A stretch of 64,000 nucleotides of DNA from UBA4844 sp050943255 (GCA_050943255.1 JBMNOV010000003.1:17573-81572); one strand, 5' to 3'; shown: positions 38,401 through 47,523, counted from the stretch's first letter. Program-made: numbers and translations. The notes: a model not told the origin generated them from the letters alone.

Positions 38401-39104
38401 CCCGGGATGATATAATGACTTATTTAATTCGGCAGGGAATGGAAAAAAACCAGGCTTTCAAGATTATGGAAAATGTCCGAAAAGGCAAAGGACTTAATGG
38501 CGACCAGATAAAAGCAATGAAGTATTGCCAAATACCAACTTGGTATATCGAATCGTGTCAGAAGATAAAATATATGTTTCCTAGAGCTCATGCGGTAGCA
38601 TATGTTATGATGGCGTTTCGCATTGCTTATTTTAAAGTCTATTATCCTCTTGCTTTTTATGCCAGTTTTTTTAGCATTAGAGCTGAAGAATTTGATGCTC
38701 CAACTGTTTTAGAGGGAATAGGCAGGATAAAATTACGCATTAGCGAAATAAACCGGATGGGTTTTAAGGCATCTCCAAAAGAAAAGAAACTTTTAATTGT
38801 ATTGGAATTAGCTTTAGAGATGAAGGCAAGAGGTTTTAACTTTTTACCAGTTGATCTTTACCGTTCCCATGCCAACCGGTTTCAAATTTTTTCCAATGGA
38901 CTGTTATTACCTTTTTCAGCATTACCCAATGTGGGAGCTAATGCAGCGCAGAGTATTGTTGAAGCAAGATTGGGAGGGAAATTTGTATCTGTTGAAGAAT
39001 TTCAGCAAAGAACTAGATTGAATAAGACAGCAATGGAAGTGTTAAAACAAAGTGGATGTTTCAAAGATTTACCTGAGAGTAGCCAATTAAGTCTTTTTGG
39101 CTAA
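35478..39104 (+). CDS. polC: DNA polymerase III PolC-type, lacking the exonuclease domain
   Basis: 1208 residues; B. subtilis PolC has 1437. An N-terminal domain and OB fold (about 205-300) lead to the PHP domain, IELHAHTKMSAMDSL at about residue 307. In typical PolC the DnaQ-like 3'-5' exonuclease is inserted after the strand YGxExxLV. Here YGVEGYLVEDDKKQTPYHIILL runs straight on (about residues 367-388) and no DxE exonuclease motif is seen. The polymerase core is intact: GSRGSVGSSLVAYLTG, a zinc finger CPSCYYCE...CPLCG, PDIDLNFSGDYQ near residue 734 and GQHPGGLIVVP. The start is GTG 35478 with GGAGGAA upstream. Confidence 0.96.
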   Translation: MLRDFVYFYHEVTGKSIPPIWPQATIHKTEVYSHSKKWIIYLAISGTIPAKAVDEAAKELQKHMTFLNHLTIIPTIIESSDRIKAIVDTKREELCSSFFNRNGLDKNIIWSVNGERLDLITAYEEAFNYIIENQICNRLAFWFWEQFSLRVLVRIVTTNISNETREKPIVTERKAQVLEMKDHVRVTRQKGRKDKHKLVLDQEIVTKIDDIQEGLKVAVVEGEVWKKEIKSIRGDRYVICYNLTDYSNTLLLKTFVDHLDEDQIKIGDCIRAAGVLRYDEIAHELALFLDTYKIVETRNRCDEAINKRIELHAHTKMSAMDSLCDVDALIKRAADWKHQAIAITDHGCIQAFPEAYQASLKYNIKIIYGVEGYLVEDDKKQTPYHIILLACNRTGLRNLYSIISESYLNYFYRQPRIPRKILEQHREGILIGSACEAGELYQEILAGKDDQYLEKIALFYDYLEIQPIANNGFLIREGKVKDEQELRDLNRRIVKLGKRLNKLVVATGDVHFLDPQDEIFRRIIQSGQGYDDAEVQAPLYFKTTNEMLEECSYLGEEEARQVVLDNPKLINEMVATIQPVPNGFYPPKIDSAEEEITKLTWDGAYKRYGKKMPQEIQSRIERELESITHHGFSVLYLIAHKLVKKSNQDGYLVGSRGSVGSSLVAYLTGITEVNPLPPHYLCPSCYYCELIYDRSISCGADLINKSCPLCGNDMLTDGFDIPFETFLGFEGDKVPDIDLNFSGDYQGKAHQYVEELFGSENVFRAGTISTIAERTAYGFVKKYAEEKQLYIKNSEIERLAKGITGVRRTTGQHPGGLIVVPRDHNILEFTPLQNPADNKESGVITTHFEYHAIGDQLVKLDILGHDDPTVIKELEDLTGVNASAIPLNDKRTMALFSGVEPLGVTADEIGSQVGTYGIPEFGTRFVRQMLETTRPTTFGELVRISGLSHGTDVWLNNAQSLIEENIANLNEVICTRDDIMTYLIRQGMEKNQAFKIMENVRKGKGLNGDQIKAMKYCQIPTWYIESCQKIKYMFPRAHAVAYVMMAFRIAYFKVYYPLAFYASFFSIRAEEFDAPTVLEGIGRIKLRISEINRMGFKASPKEKKLLIVLELALEMKARGFNFLPVDLYRSHANRFQIFSNGLLLPFSALPNVGANAAQSIVEARLGGKFVSVEEFQQRTRLNKTAMEVLKQSGCFKDLPESSQLSLFG

Positions 39105-39209
39105 TTAGAAAGGGGTTTGCAATTGGGTATGGCTTACGAAGCGTGGAGGTTAAATTAATTGTATATTAATATCTGTATTTTAGTACTAATTAGATCTATC
39201 TGCGCTTCT

Positions 39210-39240
39210 TTGTCAAACAATCACTAATAGCTTGTATAAT
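39210..39240 (+). promoter_or_regulatory. Candidate promoter upstream of rimP-nusA operon
   Basis: TTGTCA (39210-39215) and a consensus TATAAT (39235-39240) are 19 bases apart, slightly long. It lies upstream of the hairpin at 39289-39312, so a transcript from it would meet that terminator before rimP. Confidence 0.4.
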
Positions 39241-39288
39241 CTGATAGCATTATGATATACTAATTTTAAGATCTAATATCTGTCAACA

Positions 39289-39312
39289 CAAGTGGGTGTC
39301 CGCCCACTTTTT
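39289..39312 (+). terminator. Terminator downstream of polC, before rimP
   Basis: AAGTGGG (39290-39296) pairs with CCCACTT (39303-39309), followed by a short T-run. It may end polC transcription or act as an attenuator in the rimP leader. Confidence 0.75.
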
Positions 39313-39355
39313 CTATTGTGATAAAGCAAATTTTGATATGCCGGGGGTGATTTAA

Positions 39356-39802
39356 CTGGGTAGAATACAAGATATTGAATTACTTATTCAAAAGCAGTTG
39401 CAAAATTCTGATATTGAATTGGTTGCGGTTGAATATCGCAAGGAAAATGCGCAGCAAATACTGCGTGTCTTCATTGATAATGAGGCAGGGGTTGATCTTG
39501 ATATGTGTACCCGTGCTACCCGGATTATAAAACCCCTATTGGATGAAAACAATATTTATTATGATCATCTTGAGCTTTCATCACCTGGTTTAGACCGTGT
39601 TCTTAAGAAGGAAAAAGATTTTAAGCGTTTCAGAGGTTATCACGTTAAAATAAAAATGCTCAAGCAGTATCAGGGACCTAATAAAATTTCCGGCGTCTTG
39701 CTGGATGTTGATGATAGGCTGATAATAATAAAAGCTGGGGAGGAGATCTGTAAAATCCCTCGTGATTTAGTTTCAACGGTTAGATTAAATCCGGAATATT
39801 AA
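39356..39802 (+). CDS. rimP: Ribosome maturation factor RimP, probable CTG start
   Basis: 148 residues if begun at CTG 39356. The N-terminal helix (GRIQDIELLIQKQLQNSDIE) and LVAVEYRKENAQQILRVFID are required by the family, as are ELSSPGLDRVLKKEKDF and the C-terminal Sm-like barrel. The only standard start codon in this frame, TTG 39398, would remove the first helix. A TAA stop directly precedes the CTG, and GGGGGTG lies about 7 bases upstream. RimP aids 30S assembly and heads the nusA operon in most bacteria. Confidence 0.88.
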   Translation: MGRIQDIELLIQKQLQNSDIELVAVEYRKENAQQILRVFIDNEAGVDLDMCTRATRIIKPLLDENNIYYDHLELSSPGLDRVLKKEKDFKRFRGYHVKIKMLKQYQGPNKISGVLLDVDDRLIIIKAGEEICKIPRDLVSTVRLNPEY

Positions 39803-39813
39803 GGAGGATAAAA

Positions 39814-40869
39814 ATGTCTAATGACCTTATAGAGGCATTGTACGAAATAGAGAAAGAGCGGGGGATACCCAAGGAAGCTCTAATAGAGGCGATTAAGGTA
39901 GCTCTCAATACAGCATATAAAAAGAATTTTGGTACATCTCAGAGTGTAAGCGTAGAATTCAATGAAATAAGCGGTGATGTTAAAGTATTTTCTCAGAAAA
40001 AGGTTGTTGATAAGGTAAAAGACCATCGTCTGGAAATAGGAATTAATGATGCACGTGGACTTTATCCTGATTGCCATGAGGAGGATATGGTATATGTCGA
40101 GGCTACCCCAGCTAATTTTGGACGTATAGCAGCCCAAACCGCTAAACAAGTAGTTATACAAAAACTACGCGAAGCTGAGAGGAGCCTAATCTATGAGGAG
40201 TTTCTGGAACGCGAAGGGGAAATTGTAACTGGTGTTATCCAACGAATTGAATCTAAAACAATATATATCGCCCTCGGAAGAGTAGATGGTATTATGTTAC
40301 CTTCTGATCAGATAAGTACAGAAAAATATGAAGTTGGACAACGAATAAAAGCCTACATATATGAGGTGAAAAATACTTCAAAAGGTCCTAATATATATAT
40401 TTCTAGAACAAATCCTTTATTTCTAAGGAGGCTTTTTGAGCTTGAAGTTCCCGAAATATACGACGGTATAGTAGAAATAAAGTCTATTGCTAGGGAAGCC
40501 GGATCGCGCTCAAAAATATCAGTTCACTCACTAGATGAAAGAGTAGATTCTGTTGGTGCTTGTGTGGGGCCTAAAGGACTAAGAGTTCAGAATATAGTAT
40601 CCGAACTAGGTGGAGAAAAAATAGATATTATAAAATTCGATAAAGACCCGGAAAGATATATTGCTAATGCTTTAAGTCCAGCCAAAGTATTAGCTGTTTA
40701 TGTTTCTGAGGATGCCAAAATGGCTACTGTAGTAGTACCTGATTATCAGCTTTCACTGGCAATTGGCAAAGAAGGGCAAAATGCTCGTTTGGCTGCAAGA
40801 CTAACTGGTTGGAAAGTAGATATTAAAAATGAGAGTCAATTTATAAAGGAGACAGAAGCAGATGGCTAA
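39814..40869 (+). CDS. nusA: Transcription termination/antitermination factor NusA
   Basis: 351 residues: N-terminal RNA-polymerase-binding domain (1-130), S1 domain (GEIVTGVIQRIESKTIYIALG), then KH domains (DSVGACVGPKGLRVQNIV and SLAIGKEGQNARLAARLTGWKVDI). The lack of C-terminal acidic repeats is normal for Firmicutes. AAGGAGG precedes ATG 39814. It overlaps ylxR by 8 bases. Confidence 0.97.
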   Translation: MSNDLIEALYEIEKERGIPKEALIEAIKVALNTAYKKNFGTSQSVSVEFNEISGDVKVFSQKKVVDKVKDHRLEIGINDARGLYPDCHEEDMVYVEATPANFGRIAAQTAKQVVIQKLREAERSLIYEEFLEREGEIVTGVIQRIESKTIYIALGRVDGIMLPSDQISTEKYEVGQRIKAYIYEVKNTSKGPNIYISRTNPLFLRRLFELEVPEIYDGIVEIKSIAREAGSRSKISVHSLDERVDSVGACVGPKGLRVQNIVSELGGEKIDIIKFDKDPERYIANALSPAKVLAVYVSEDAKMATVVVPDYQLSLAIGKEGQNARLAARLTGWKVDIKNESQFIKETEADG

Positions 40870-41140
40870 AACCCGTAAAATACCTCAGCGGATGTGTGTG
40901 GGATGTAGAGAAATGAAAAACAAAAAAGAATTAACCAGAATTGTTCGCACCCCGCAGGGTAGTATTGAAATAGACAATACTGGAAAAAAATCGGGTCGTG
41001 GTGCTTATGTTTGTCCTAAACTGGAATGTTTACAACAGGCCATAAAAGGTAACCGTTTACAAAAGGCTTTAGAACAAGAAATTCCTGTTGAGTTGATAGA
41101 AATGATTAAAATTCAAATAACTAATAAATCTTTTTCATAA
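40862..41140 (+). CDS. ylxR: YlxR/RnpM family RNA-binding protein
   Basis: 92 residues. PQRMCVGCREMKNKKELTRIVRTP and GKKSGRGAYVCP are the DUF448/YlxR signature. The B. subtilis member binds RNase P RNA and modulates it. It lies between nusA and ylxQ, the conserved order, and overlaps nusA by 8 bases. Confidence 0.95.
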   Translation: MAKTRKIPQRMCVGCREMKNKKELTRIVRTPQGSIEIDNTGKKSGRGAYVCPKLECLQQAIKGNRLQKALEQEIPVELIEMIKIQITNKSFS

Positions 41141-41146
41141 TACAAG

Positions 41147-41503
41147 GTGTGTGATGATAATTTGAAAAAAATATATAGCATGCTAGGATTTGCTCAAAAG
41201 GCGGGGAAATTATCTTCGGGTACTTTAGTAGTACGCTCGAGTTTACATAGTAAGGCCTGTCTACTAATTATGAGCAATGATATTTCCGAGAACACCAAGG
41301 AACTTCTTACAGCTACTAGCAAAAAAAGAAAGGTACCCTGGATTGTTCTAGGGAATAAATTCGAACTCGGTAACTCCATAGGTAAGGCTTATAGAGTTGC
41401 TGTTACGATAAATGATCCAGGTATTGCAGACTCTATAATTAAATTAACAGAATCTCAAGGAGAAGGGTTAAATAGTGTGGGGGTGGTTGAATGGCCAAAA
41501 TAA
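41147..41503 (+). CDS. ylxQ: YlxQ, L7Ae-family ribosomal-type RNA-binding protein
   Basis: Up to 118 residues. YSMLGFAQKAGKLSSGTLVVRSSL and LLIMSNDISENTKELL fit the L7Ae/YlxQ fold, thought to bind kink-turn RNA. The start may be GTG 41147 or TTG 41162; the second gives an N-terminus closer to relatives, but neither has ideal spacing from AAGG. It overlaps infB by 13 bases. Confidence 0.9.
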   Translation: MCDDNLKKIYSMLGFAQKAGKLSSGTLVVRSSLHSKACLLIMSNDISENTKELLTATSKKRKVPWIVLGNKFELGNSIGKAYRVAVTINDPGIADSIIKLTESQGEGLNSVGVVEWPK

Positions 41504-44043
41504 GAGTACATGAAATAGCAAAAGAACTGGGGCTACAAAGCAAAGTAATGGTTGATACTTTACAAAGTATGGGGCTTGATGTTAAGAACCATATGAGTAC
41601 TATTGAGGAATCTCAAGCCAATTGGGTTAAAAAACAATTACAACAAAAAGACGGCAGTGAAGAAGACAAACCGGAAAAAAACGGTAGTACCTCTCCCGGG
41701 GATATGATATCTGGAAGAGCTTTAAAAGGCCAACAGCAACCACAAATATCAAACAAGTCCCAGAAAACTGAGATGAATAAAAAGGAACAGCCACAACCCA
41801 AGAAGATAGCAGGGATGCCAGCAAAAAATGAACATGCAACTCAGAATAGACCCAAAGCTAAAGATAATGCCCAGGATCAAAATAGATATGGTAATAAAAC
41901 CCAAACAAACATAGAACAGAACCATTCTAGGGGTTTACAACGAATAGAGACGAATATTTCAAAAAACCGACAACCGTTAAAAGGACAGCAACCAAAAACT
42001 AAATCTGATAATGTTCAGAATGCTAATCAGGGTCAGAATAAAAGAAAACCGGGTAACATTTCCTTAACACAAAATTTAAAAAAACCTCAGATTAGCGAAT
42101 GGACGACTTCACTAGGAAAAAATAATGATTCAAATAAGAAAGTAGCCGAAAAAACTAAAGATTTACGTTTAGGGAAATTTGATAAAAACACGGGACTGAA
42201 CAAGAAAGGTGCTCAAGTACCCTTTAAAAAAGATTATAGCCGTCCCGGTAAAAAGCAAAAACATAAGCATAAGAAGGAAAATACTTCTGTTCAATTTCCT
42301 GAAAAAATTAGTATTGAAGAACTGATAACTGTGAGGGATCTAGCAGAGAAGTTAAAGCGCAGCTCAGCTGATATAGTTAAGAAACTAATGGAACTCGGTA
42401 CCATGGCTTCTATAAACCAGACTATTGATTTTGATACGGCTGAAATTATAGCTAGTTTATATGAAGTTAAGGTGGAACGGGTTATTTCTAAGGAAGAAAA
42501 ACTTTTGGAAGAAATAGTAGATGACGAATCTAGTCTCAAACTGCGTCCTCCTATAGTAACTGTAATGGGTCATGTTGATCATGGAAAAACATCGTTATTG
42601 GATAGAATCAGGAAAGCAGATGTAGTATCAGGTGAGGCTGGCGGAATTACCCAACACATTGGAGCTTACCAAGTTACTGTAAATGGTAATAAAATAACGT
42701 TTATTGATACGCCTGGACATGAGGCTTTTACGGCTATGCGTGCCCGGGGAGCTAATCTTACAGATATTGTTGTACTGGTTGTGGCTGCTGATGATGGAGT
42801 AATGCCCCAGACCATAGAGGCTATTAACCATATTAAAGCTGCTGATGTTCCATTTATAGTTGCTATTAATAAGATTGATAAACCAGATGCTAACCCAGAG
42901 CGGGTTATGCAACAGCTTACTGAATATGGTATCCTTGCTGAAGAATGGGGGGGGGATACAATTTTTGTTCCAGTTTCAGCTAAAAAAGGCGATGGAATAG
43001 ATGTTTTACTGGAGATGATTATATTACTAGCAGAAATACATCAGATTAGGGCAAATCCGGATCGCAAGGCTGAAGGCGTGGTTCTTGAAGGACAACTGGA
43101 TCGGGGCAGAGGTGCAGTTGGAACTGTTTTAGTATTAAAGGGTACCCTTAATATAGGAGATTCGCTTATTTGTGGTAACAACTTCTGCAAGGTAAGAGCA
43201 ATGACTGATCACAAAGGCAGGAGGGTGCTACAAGCATTTCCCTCTATGCCAGTAGAAATTACGGGTTGGTCAGAAGTGCCTGAGGCAGGAGGTAAAGTCA
43301 TAGCATGTGATGAAAAAGTTGCGAAAGAAATAATAAACCTGCGTTTAAGTGAAAAAAAGATGGAGGAACAAAAGCAGAGCAGTAAGGTGTCGTTAGATGA
43401 CTTTTTTAAGCAAATGCAAGATAATGCTTTCAAAGAGCTCAACCTGATAATTAAAGGGGATGTTCAGGGTTCTATTGAAGCTTTGGCTCAATCACTATTA
43501 CGGTTATCTACTGATGAAGTGAAAGTTAATGTTATTCATTCTGCAGTTGGTGCCATCAGCGAAACCGATGTAATGCTTGCTACTGCTTCCCAGGCTATTA
43601 TTATTGGTTTTAATGTACGTCCTGATGTAAAAGCCAGGAAATATGCTGAAGATGAAGGTATAGATGTTCGCCTTTATCGGGTAATCTATGAGGCTATTGA
43701 GGATGTAAAAAAGGCTATGGTTGGTTTGCTCGAGCCTGAATACCGGGAAAAATATATGGGACGTGCTGAAGTTCGTGCTACCTTTAAAGTACCTAATGTC
43801 GGTTTAATTGCAGGCTCTTATGTTATTGATGGCAAATTGCAAAGAAATGCTAAAATACGGGTTTTACGTGATGGGGTTATAGTATATGAAGGTCAATTAT
43901 CATCACTTAAGCGTTTTAAAGATGATGTTCGCGAAGTAGCAGAAAATTATGAGTGTGGTATAGGTATTTATGATTTTAATGATGTCAAAGAAGGCGATAT
44001 AATTGAAGCCTTTACATTGGAGGAAATAGAACGAGAACTTTAG
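41491..44043 (+). CDS. infB: Translation initiation factor IF-2
   Basis: 850 residues. An N-terminal IF2-N domain (IRVHEIAKELGLQSKVMVDTL) is followed by a lysine/glutamine/asparagine-rich linker of about 200 residues, a second IF2-N domain (ELITVRDLAEKLKRSSADIV), the G domain (GHVDHGKTSLLD near residue 360, DTPGHEAF, NKIDKPDA) and domains II-IV. It brings fMet-tRNA to the 30S subunit. The first domain resembles one in the SwrB-like protein near 23 kb. Confidence 0.97.
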   Translation: MAKIRVHEIAKELGLQSKVMVDTLQSMGLDVKNHMSTIEESQANWVKKQLQQKDGSEEDKPEKNGSTSPGDMISGRALKGQQQPQISNKSQKTEMNKKEQPQPKKIAGMPAKNEHATQNRPKAKDNAQDQNRYGNKTQTNIEQNHSRGLQRIETNISKNRQPLKGQQPKTKSDNVQNANQGQNKRKPGNISLTQNLKKPQISEWTTSLGKNNDSNKKVAEKTKDLRLGKFDKNTGLNKKGAQVPFKKDYSRPGKKQKHKHKKENTSVQFPEKISIEELITVRDLAEKLKRSSADIVKKLMELGTMASINQTIDFDTAEIIASLYEVKVERVISKEEKLLEEIVDDESSLKLRPPIVTVMGHVDHGKTSLLDRIRKADVVSGEAGGITQHIGAYQVTVNGNKITFIDTPGHEAFTAMRARGANLTDIVVLVVAADDGVMPQTIEAINHIKAADVPFIVAINKIDKPDANPERVMQQLTEYGILAEEWGGDTIFVPVSAKKGDGIDVLLEMIILLAEIHQIRANPDRKAEGVVLEGQLDRGRGAVGTVLVLKGTLNIGDSLICGNNFCKVRAMTDHKGRRVLQAFPSMPVEITGWSEVPEAGGKVIACDEKVAKEIINLRLSEKKMEEQKQSSKVSLDDFFKQMQDNAFKELNLIIKGDVQGSIEALAQSLLRLSTDEVKVNVIHSAVGAISETDVMLATASQAIIIGFNVRPDVKARKYAEDEGIDVRLYRVIYEAIEDVKKAMVGLLEPEYREKYMGRAEVRATFKVPNVGLIAGSYVIDGKLQRNAKIRVLRDGVIVYEGQLSSLKRFKDDVREVAENYECGIGIYDFNDVKEGDIIEAFTLEEIEREL

Positions 44044-44138
44044 CTTTATAAACGAATAATATACTTAAGGATGACAGATGCTTGTTATGCGGTTGTTTGA
44101 CTCGGGTAATACAACAATAGGCAAAAGGGGGTAAAGCC

Positions 44139-44507
44139 ATGAGTAAACGCAGACAGGAAAGAATGAGTGTTGAATTAAAAAGAACCATGGCCCGGATAAT
44201 ACAGGAAGATATAAAAGACCCTCGAATAGACTTTACTTCAGTTTCTATTACTAGAGTTGATCTAAGTAATGACCTGAGTCATGCTCGGGTTTATATAAGT
44301 ATATTGGGTGATAATAATAAGCAGGAAGAAACCATGCTGGCCTTGCAAAAAGCCAAAGGCTATATACGCAGTGAACTAGCAGCGAGCCTTCAAGTTAGAC
44401 ATGCTCCCGAACTGGAGTTTCGTTTGGATCGCTCGATTGAACATGGTATAAACATTTCCACTTTATTAGATAAATTAAAGGAAGGGCAAAGTGAAAAGGA
44501 TGAATAG
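44139..44507 (+). CDS. rbfA: Ribosome-binding factor A
   Basis: 122 residues with a KH-like fold: LKRTMARIIQEDIKDPRIDFTSV (in parts), DLSHARVYISILG and LRHAPELEFRLDRSIEHG-type C-terminus. It helps late 30S maturation at low temperature. It follows infB after 95 bases and overlaps nrnA by 17 bases. Confidence 0.95.
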   Translation: MSKRRQERMSVELKRTMARIIQEDIKDPRIDFTSVSITRVDLSNDLSHARVYISILGDNNKQEETMLALQKAKGYIRSELAASLQVRHAPELEFRLDRSIEHGINISTLLDKLKEGQSEKDE

Positions 44508-45465
44508 CCTTGAGGAAATTGCTGAACTTCTACTTAATTTAGATAATTACACTATAGTAAGTCATATCATTCCAGATGGTGATTGTGTAGGTTCAATGCT
44601 TGGTCTTTACCTGAGCCTTAAAAAAAGTGGTAAACAGGTTATAATGACTCTTTCAGACCCAGTACCAGAGAAATACTATTATTTACCACAGTGGGATAAA
44701 ATAAAAAAACCATCTGAACTAGATTTTTTATCTGAGAATGTAATATTTTTAGATTGTGCAGATAAAGAACGAGCAGGGGAGGAGTTTCTTGCTCTGTTAA
44801 GTAATACAGCAACTATTATTAATATAGATCATCACCTACAGTGTAACTTATATGGTAATTATAATTATGTAAAACCTCAGGCTTCAGCTACAGGGGAAAT
44901 TATTTTTTCTCTGCTTCAGAATATGAAAATGGAGATTAGCAAGGATATTGCTGATTGTCTTTATGCTGCTATTGTTATGGACACAGGTTCATTTATGAAT
45001 AGCAATACTACATCCGATACTATGCGTATTACAGCTTCTCTGCTGGATGCTGGGGCTAATGTTGATCAAGCTCGAATAAGATTATTCGAATCAAAACCTC
45101 GCAAAGAGGTGCTTATGCTAGGAAAGGCATTACAGCATATAGGATTTAGTGATGATGGTAAAATTGCTTGGTTGAGTTTATCTTATGATGAGGCTAAAGG
45201 CTTAAATGCTTTGGATTTTCATCCTGAAGGTATTATAAACTATACTCGTATGATTAATGGGGTCCAAGTGGGTATACTCTTTCGAGAGACTGAACCAGGA
45301 GTAATTAAAATTGGTTTTAGATCAAAGGGTGATATAGATGTAGCCAAAATTGCTGCAAAATATAATGGAGGGGGGCATCGCCAGGCAGCTGGCGCAAGTC
45401 AAGAAGGAACCCTGGAAGAGGTGCAATGGCAGGTAATCAACACAGTTAAGGACGTGATTTGTTAG
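44491..45465 (+). CDS. nrnA: DHH-family oligoribonuclease/pAp phosphatase NrnA
   Basis: 324 residues. Motifs HIIPDGDCVGS, FLDCADKERAG, INIDHHLQC and GGGHRQAAGAS are those of the DHH/DHHA1 family, which degrades nanoRNA and pAp. GTG 44491 lies inside the end of rbfA; ATG 44500 is an alternative. truB begins two bases after its stop. Confidence 0.94.
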   Translation: MKRMNSLEEIAELLLNLDNYTIVSHIIPDGDCVGSMLGLYLSLKKSGKQVIMTLSDPVPEKYYYLPQWDKIKKPSELDFLSENVIFLDCADKERAGEEFLALLSNTATIINIDHHLQCNLYGNYNYVKPQASATGEIIFSLLQNMKMEISKDIADCLYAAIVMDTGSFMNSNTTSDTMRITASLLDAGANVDQARIRLFESKPRKEVLMLGKALQHIGFSDDGKIAWLSLSYDEAKGLNALDFHPEGIINYTRMINGVQVGILFRETEPGVIKIGFRSKGDIDVAKIAAKYNGGGHRQAAGASQEGTLEEVQWQVINTVKDVIC

Positions 45466-45466
45466 T

Positions 45467-46360
45467 TTGCATGGTTTTATCAATGTAAATAAACCACAGG
45501 GAATAACTTCCTTTGAAGTAATTAAAAAAATCAAGCAAATTATTCCGGGTAGATTTAAAATTGGTCATATGGGTACACTTGATCCCATGGCTAGTGGTGT
45601 TTTACCAGTAGCTGTAGGTAAGGCCACCCGGGTGATACCATATATAAAAAATGATATTAAATGTTATCTAGCAGAGCTTACCTTGGGAGTTGTATCTGAT
45701 ACTCAGGACATTTGGGGTGAAGTTAGGCGTACTGGTATTAACCACTTTGATATAAACCATCTGCACAGTATCCTTGGCAAAATGACCGGAAATATTATGC
45801 AGATTCCTCCCATGTACTCAGCGCTTCACTATCAGGGAAAAAGGTTATATGAACTTGCTCGTCAGGGTATTACAGTAGCCAGGAAAGAGAGGGAAATCCT
45901 AATTTATTCTATTCAGTTGCTCAAGGTGGATCTGGATAGTGAATTCCCACTAATAAAAATTAAAATTAAATGTTCGCCGGGGACCTATGTACGTACACTT
46001 TGCCATGATATTGGAGAAAAACTTGGAACTGGCGGTTTATTATCTAGCCTGATTAGGGTCCGTTCTGGAAACTTTAATATAGAAAATAGCTACCCACTAG
46101 AACAACTTTGGCAGAATAAGCAAAATATTAGTTATTATATTTTACCCCTAGATTACCCAATCTCTACACTACCTTTAGTAAAAATTGACTCTATTGAAGC
46201 CATTGAGGCTGTGATGAATGGTAGGATGATTAATATAGCTAATGCCATACCAGAGGGACTTATAAGACTTTATGCACCAACAGGTCATTTTATAGCTTTA
46301 GCTCATAGTTCCTATTCAGAGGGTAAATGGATGGTTAAGGCAGAGAGGGTTTTTAAATAA
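45467..46360 (+). CDS. truB: tRNA pseudouridine(55) synthase
   Basis: 297 residues: GFINVNKPQGITSFEV, catalytic Asp in GHMGTLDPMASGVLPVAVGKATR (in parts), SALHYQGKRLYELAR and CSPGTYVRTLCHDIGEKLG. A C-terminal PUA-like domain follows. The start is TTG 45467. It makes pseudouridine 55 of the T loop. Confidence 0.96.
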   Translation: MHGFINVNKPQGITSFEVIKKIKQIIPGRFKIGHMGTLDPMASGVLPVAVGKATRVIPYIKNDIKCYLAELTLGVVSDTQDIWGEVRRTGINHFDINHLHSILGKMTGNIMQIPPMYSALHYQGKRLYELARQGITVARKEREILIYSIQLLKVDLDSEFPLIKIKIKCSPGTYVRTLCHDIGEKLGTGGLLSSLIRVRSGNFNIENSYPLEQLWQNKQNISYYILPLDYPISTLPLVKIDSIEAIEAVMNGRMINIANAIPEGLIRLYAPTGHFIALAHSSYSEGKWMVKAERVFK

Positions 46361-46380
46361 TATCATAAGGAGCTCGAATA

Positions 46381-47307
46381 ATGCAAATAGTACGAGAGAT
46401 TGAAAATTATATTCCTGACAACAAACCTCTTTACCTGGCTCTAGGCAATTTTGATGGACTGCATCAAGGTCACCAGAACTTAATAAAGAAAATGGTTAAA
46501 ATGGCTTATAATAATGGAACTGCGGCAGCATTTGTTTTTGAGCCGCACCCGATTAAGGTGCTTTTTCCGGAACGTGCACCTAAGTTGTTAGTAACTCCAG
46601 AACGTAAAGCCAAACTTTTCGAAAAGTTTGGGGTAAACTTGTTAATATATAATAGTTTTAACGAGTCTATAGCTAAATGTCCTCCCGCAGAATTTATAAA
46701 GACACTTTGCTGGAAACTCCGTGTAAAACATATTTTTGTAGGGTTTAATTATACGTTTGGTCATAAGGCAGCGGGTACTCCAGAACTACTTCAGGAATTA
46801 GGCGAAGAGTATGGATTTCAGGTTAGTATCATACCTCAGGTAAAAGTCTGCGGAGTGCCAGTTTCCAGCAGTTTGATTAGACAAGCCTTAAGTGATGGTA
46901 ATATTAAGTTAGCCCGGGCTATGCTAGGCTATAATCCTATTTTGGATGGACAAGTTGTAGAAGGAGAACAACGGGGCAGAACCATTGGGTTTCCTACTGC
47001 TAATATTAGTATTAGCGGCGAAATGCTTGTTCCGGGTAAGGGTGTTTATGCTGCTAAATGTAAGGTTAGAGAAAAAGTATATAACGCAGTAGTTAATATA
47101 GGGAGTAAACCTACTTTTCATGAAGAATATCGCACAGTAATTGAAGCACACTTAATTGATTTCGAAAGCGATATATATGGGGAAAATATAAGCTTGTACT
47201 TTTTAGAGAAAATACGTGATGAACGAAAGTTTAGTGGTACTGATGAACTAGTCAAGCAAATAATTAAGGATAAAGGTAAAGCCCAAGAAATTGTGGTTAA
47301 TCACTAA
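46381..47307 (+). CDS. ribF: Bifunctional riboflavin kinase/FAD synthetase
   Basis: 308 residues. The N-terminal FAD synthetase part has LALGNFDGLHQGHQNLI and VSSSLIRQAL; the C-terminal kinase part has GRTIGFPTANI and NIGSKPTFHEEYRTVIEAHL. It converts riboflavin to FMN and FAD. AAGGAG precedes ATG 46381. Confidence 0.96.
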   Translation: MQIVREIENYIPDNKPLYLALGNFDGLHQGHQNLIKKMVKMAYNNGTAAAFVFEPHPIKVLFPERAPKLLVTPERKAKLFEKFGVNLLIYNSFNESIAKCPPAEFIKTLCWKLRVKHIFVGFNYTFGHKAAGTPELLQELGEEYGFQVSIIPQVKVCGVPVSSSLIRQALSDGNIKLARAMLGYNPILDGQVVEGEQRGRTIGFPTANISISGEMLVPGKGVYAAKCKVREKVYNAVVNIGSKPTFHEEYRTVIEAHLIDFESDIYGENISLYFLEKIRDERKFSGTDELVKQIIKDKGKAQEIVVNH

Positions 47308-47523
47308 GTTTACTTTTATAAAAGGCTATGCTAGAATTTACCTGGGCTATAAGATTAATCATATTTTATTTTCATTCTTATAGGTAGTATTTCATCCATT
47401 AAAGCGAATGGTTGTAGTATAAAGAATTAATTTATATGGAAAAAATATAGGTAAGTTAGATAAGAGCGGCAGTAAACTGCTTTTATATAAAATATTAATC
47501 ATTTAATTCAAAATAAAAAGGGA

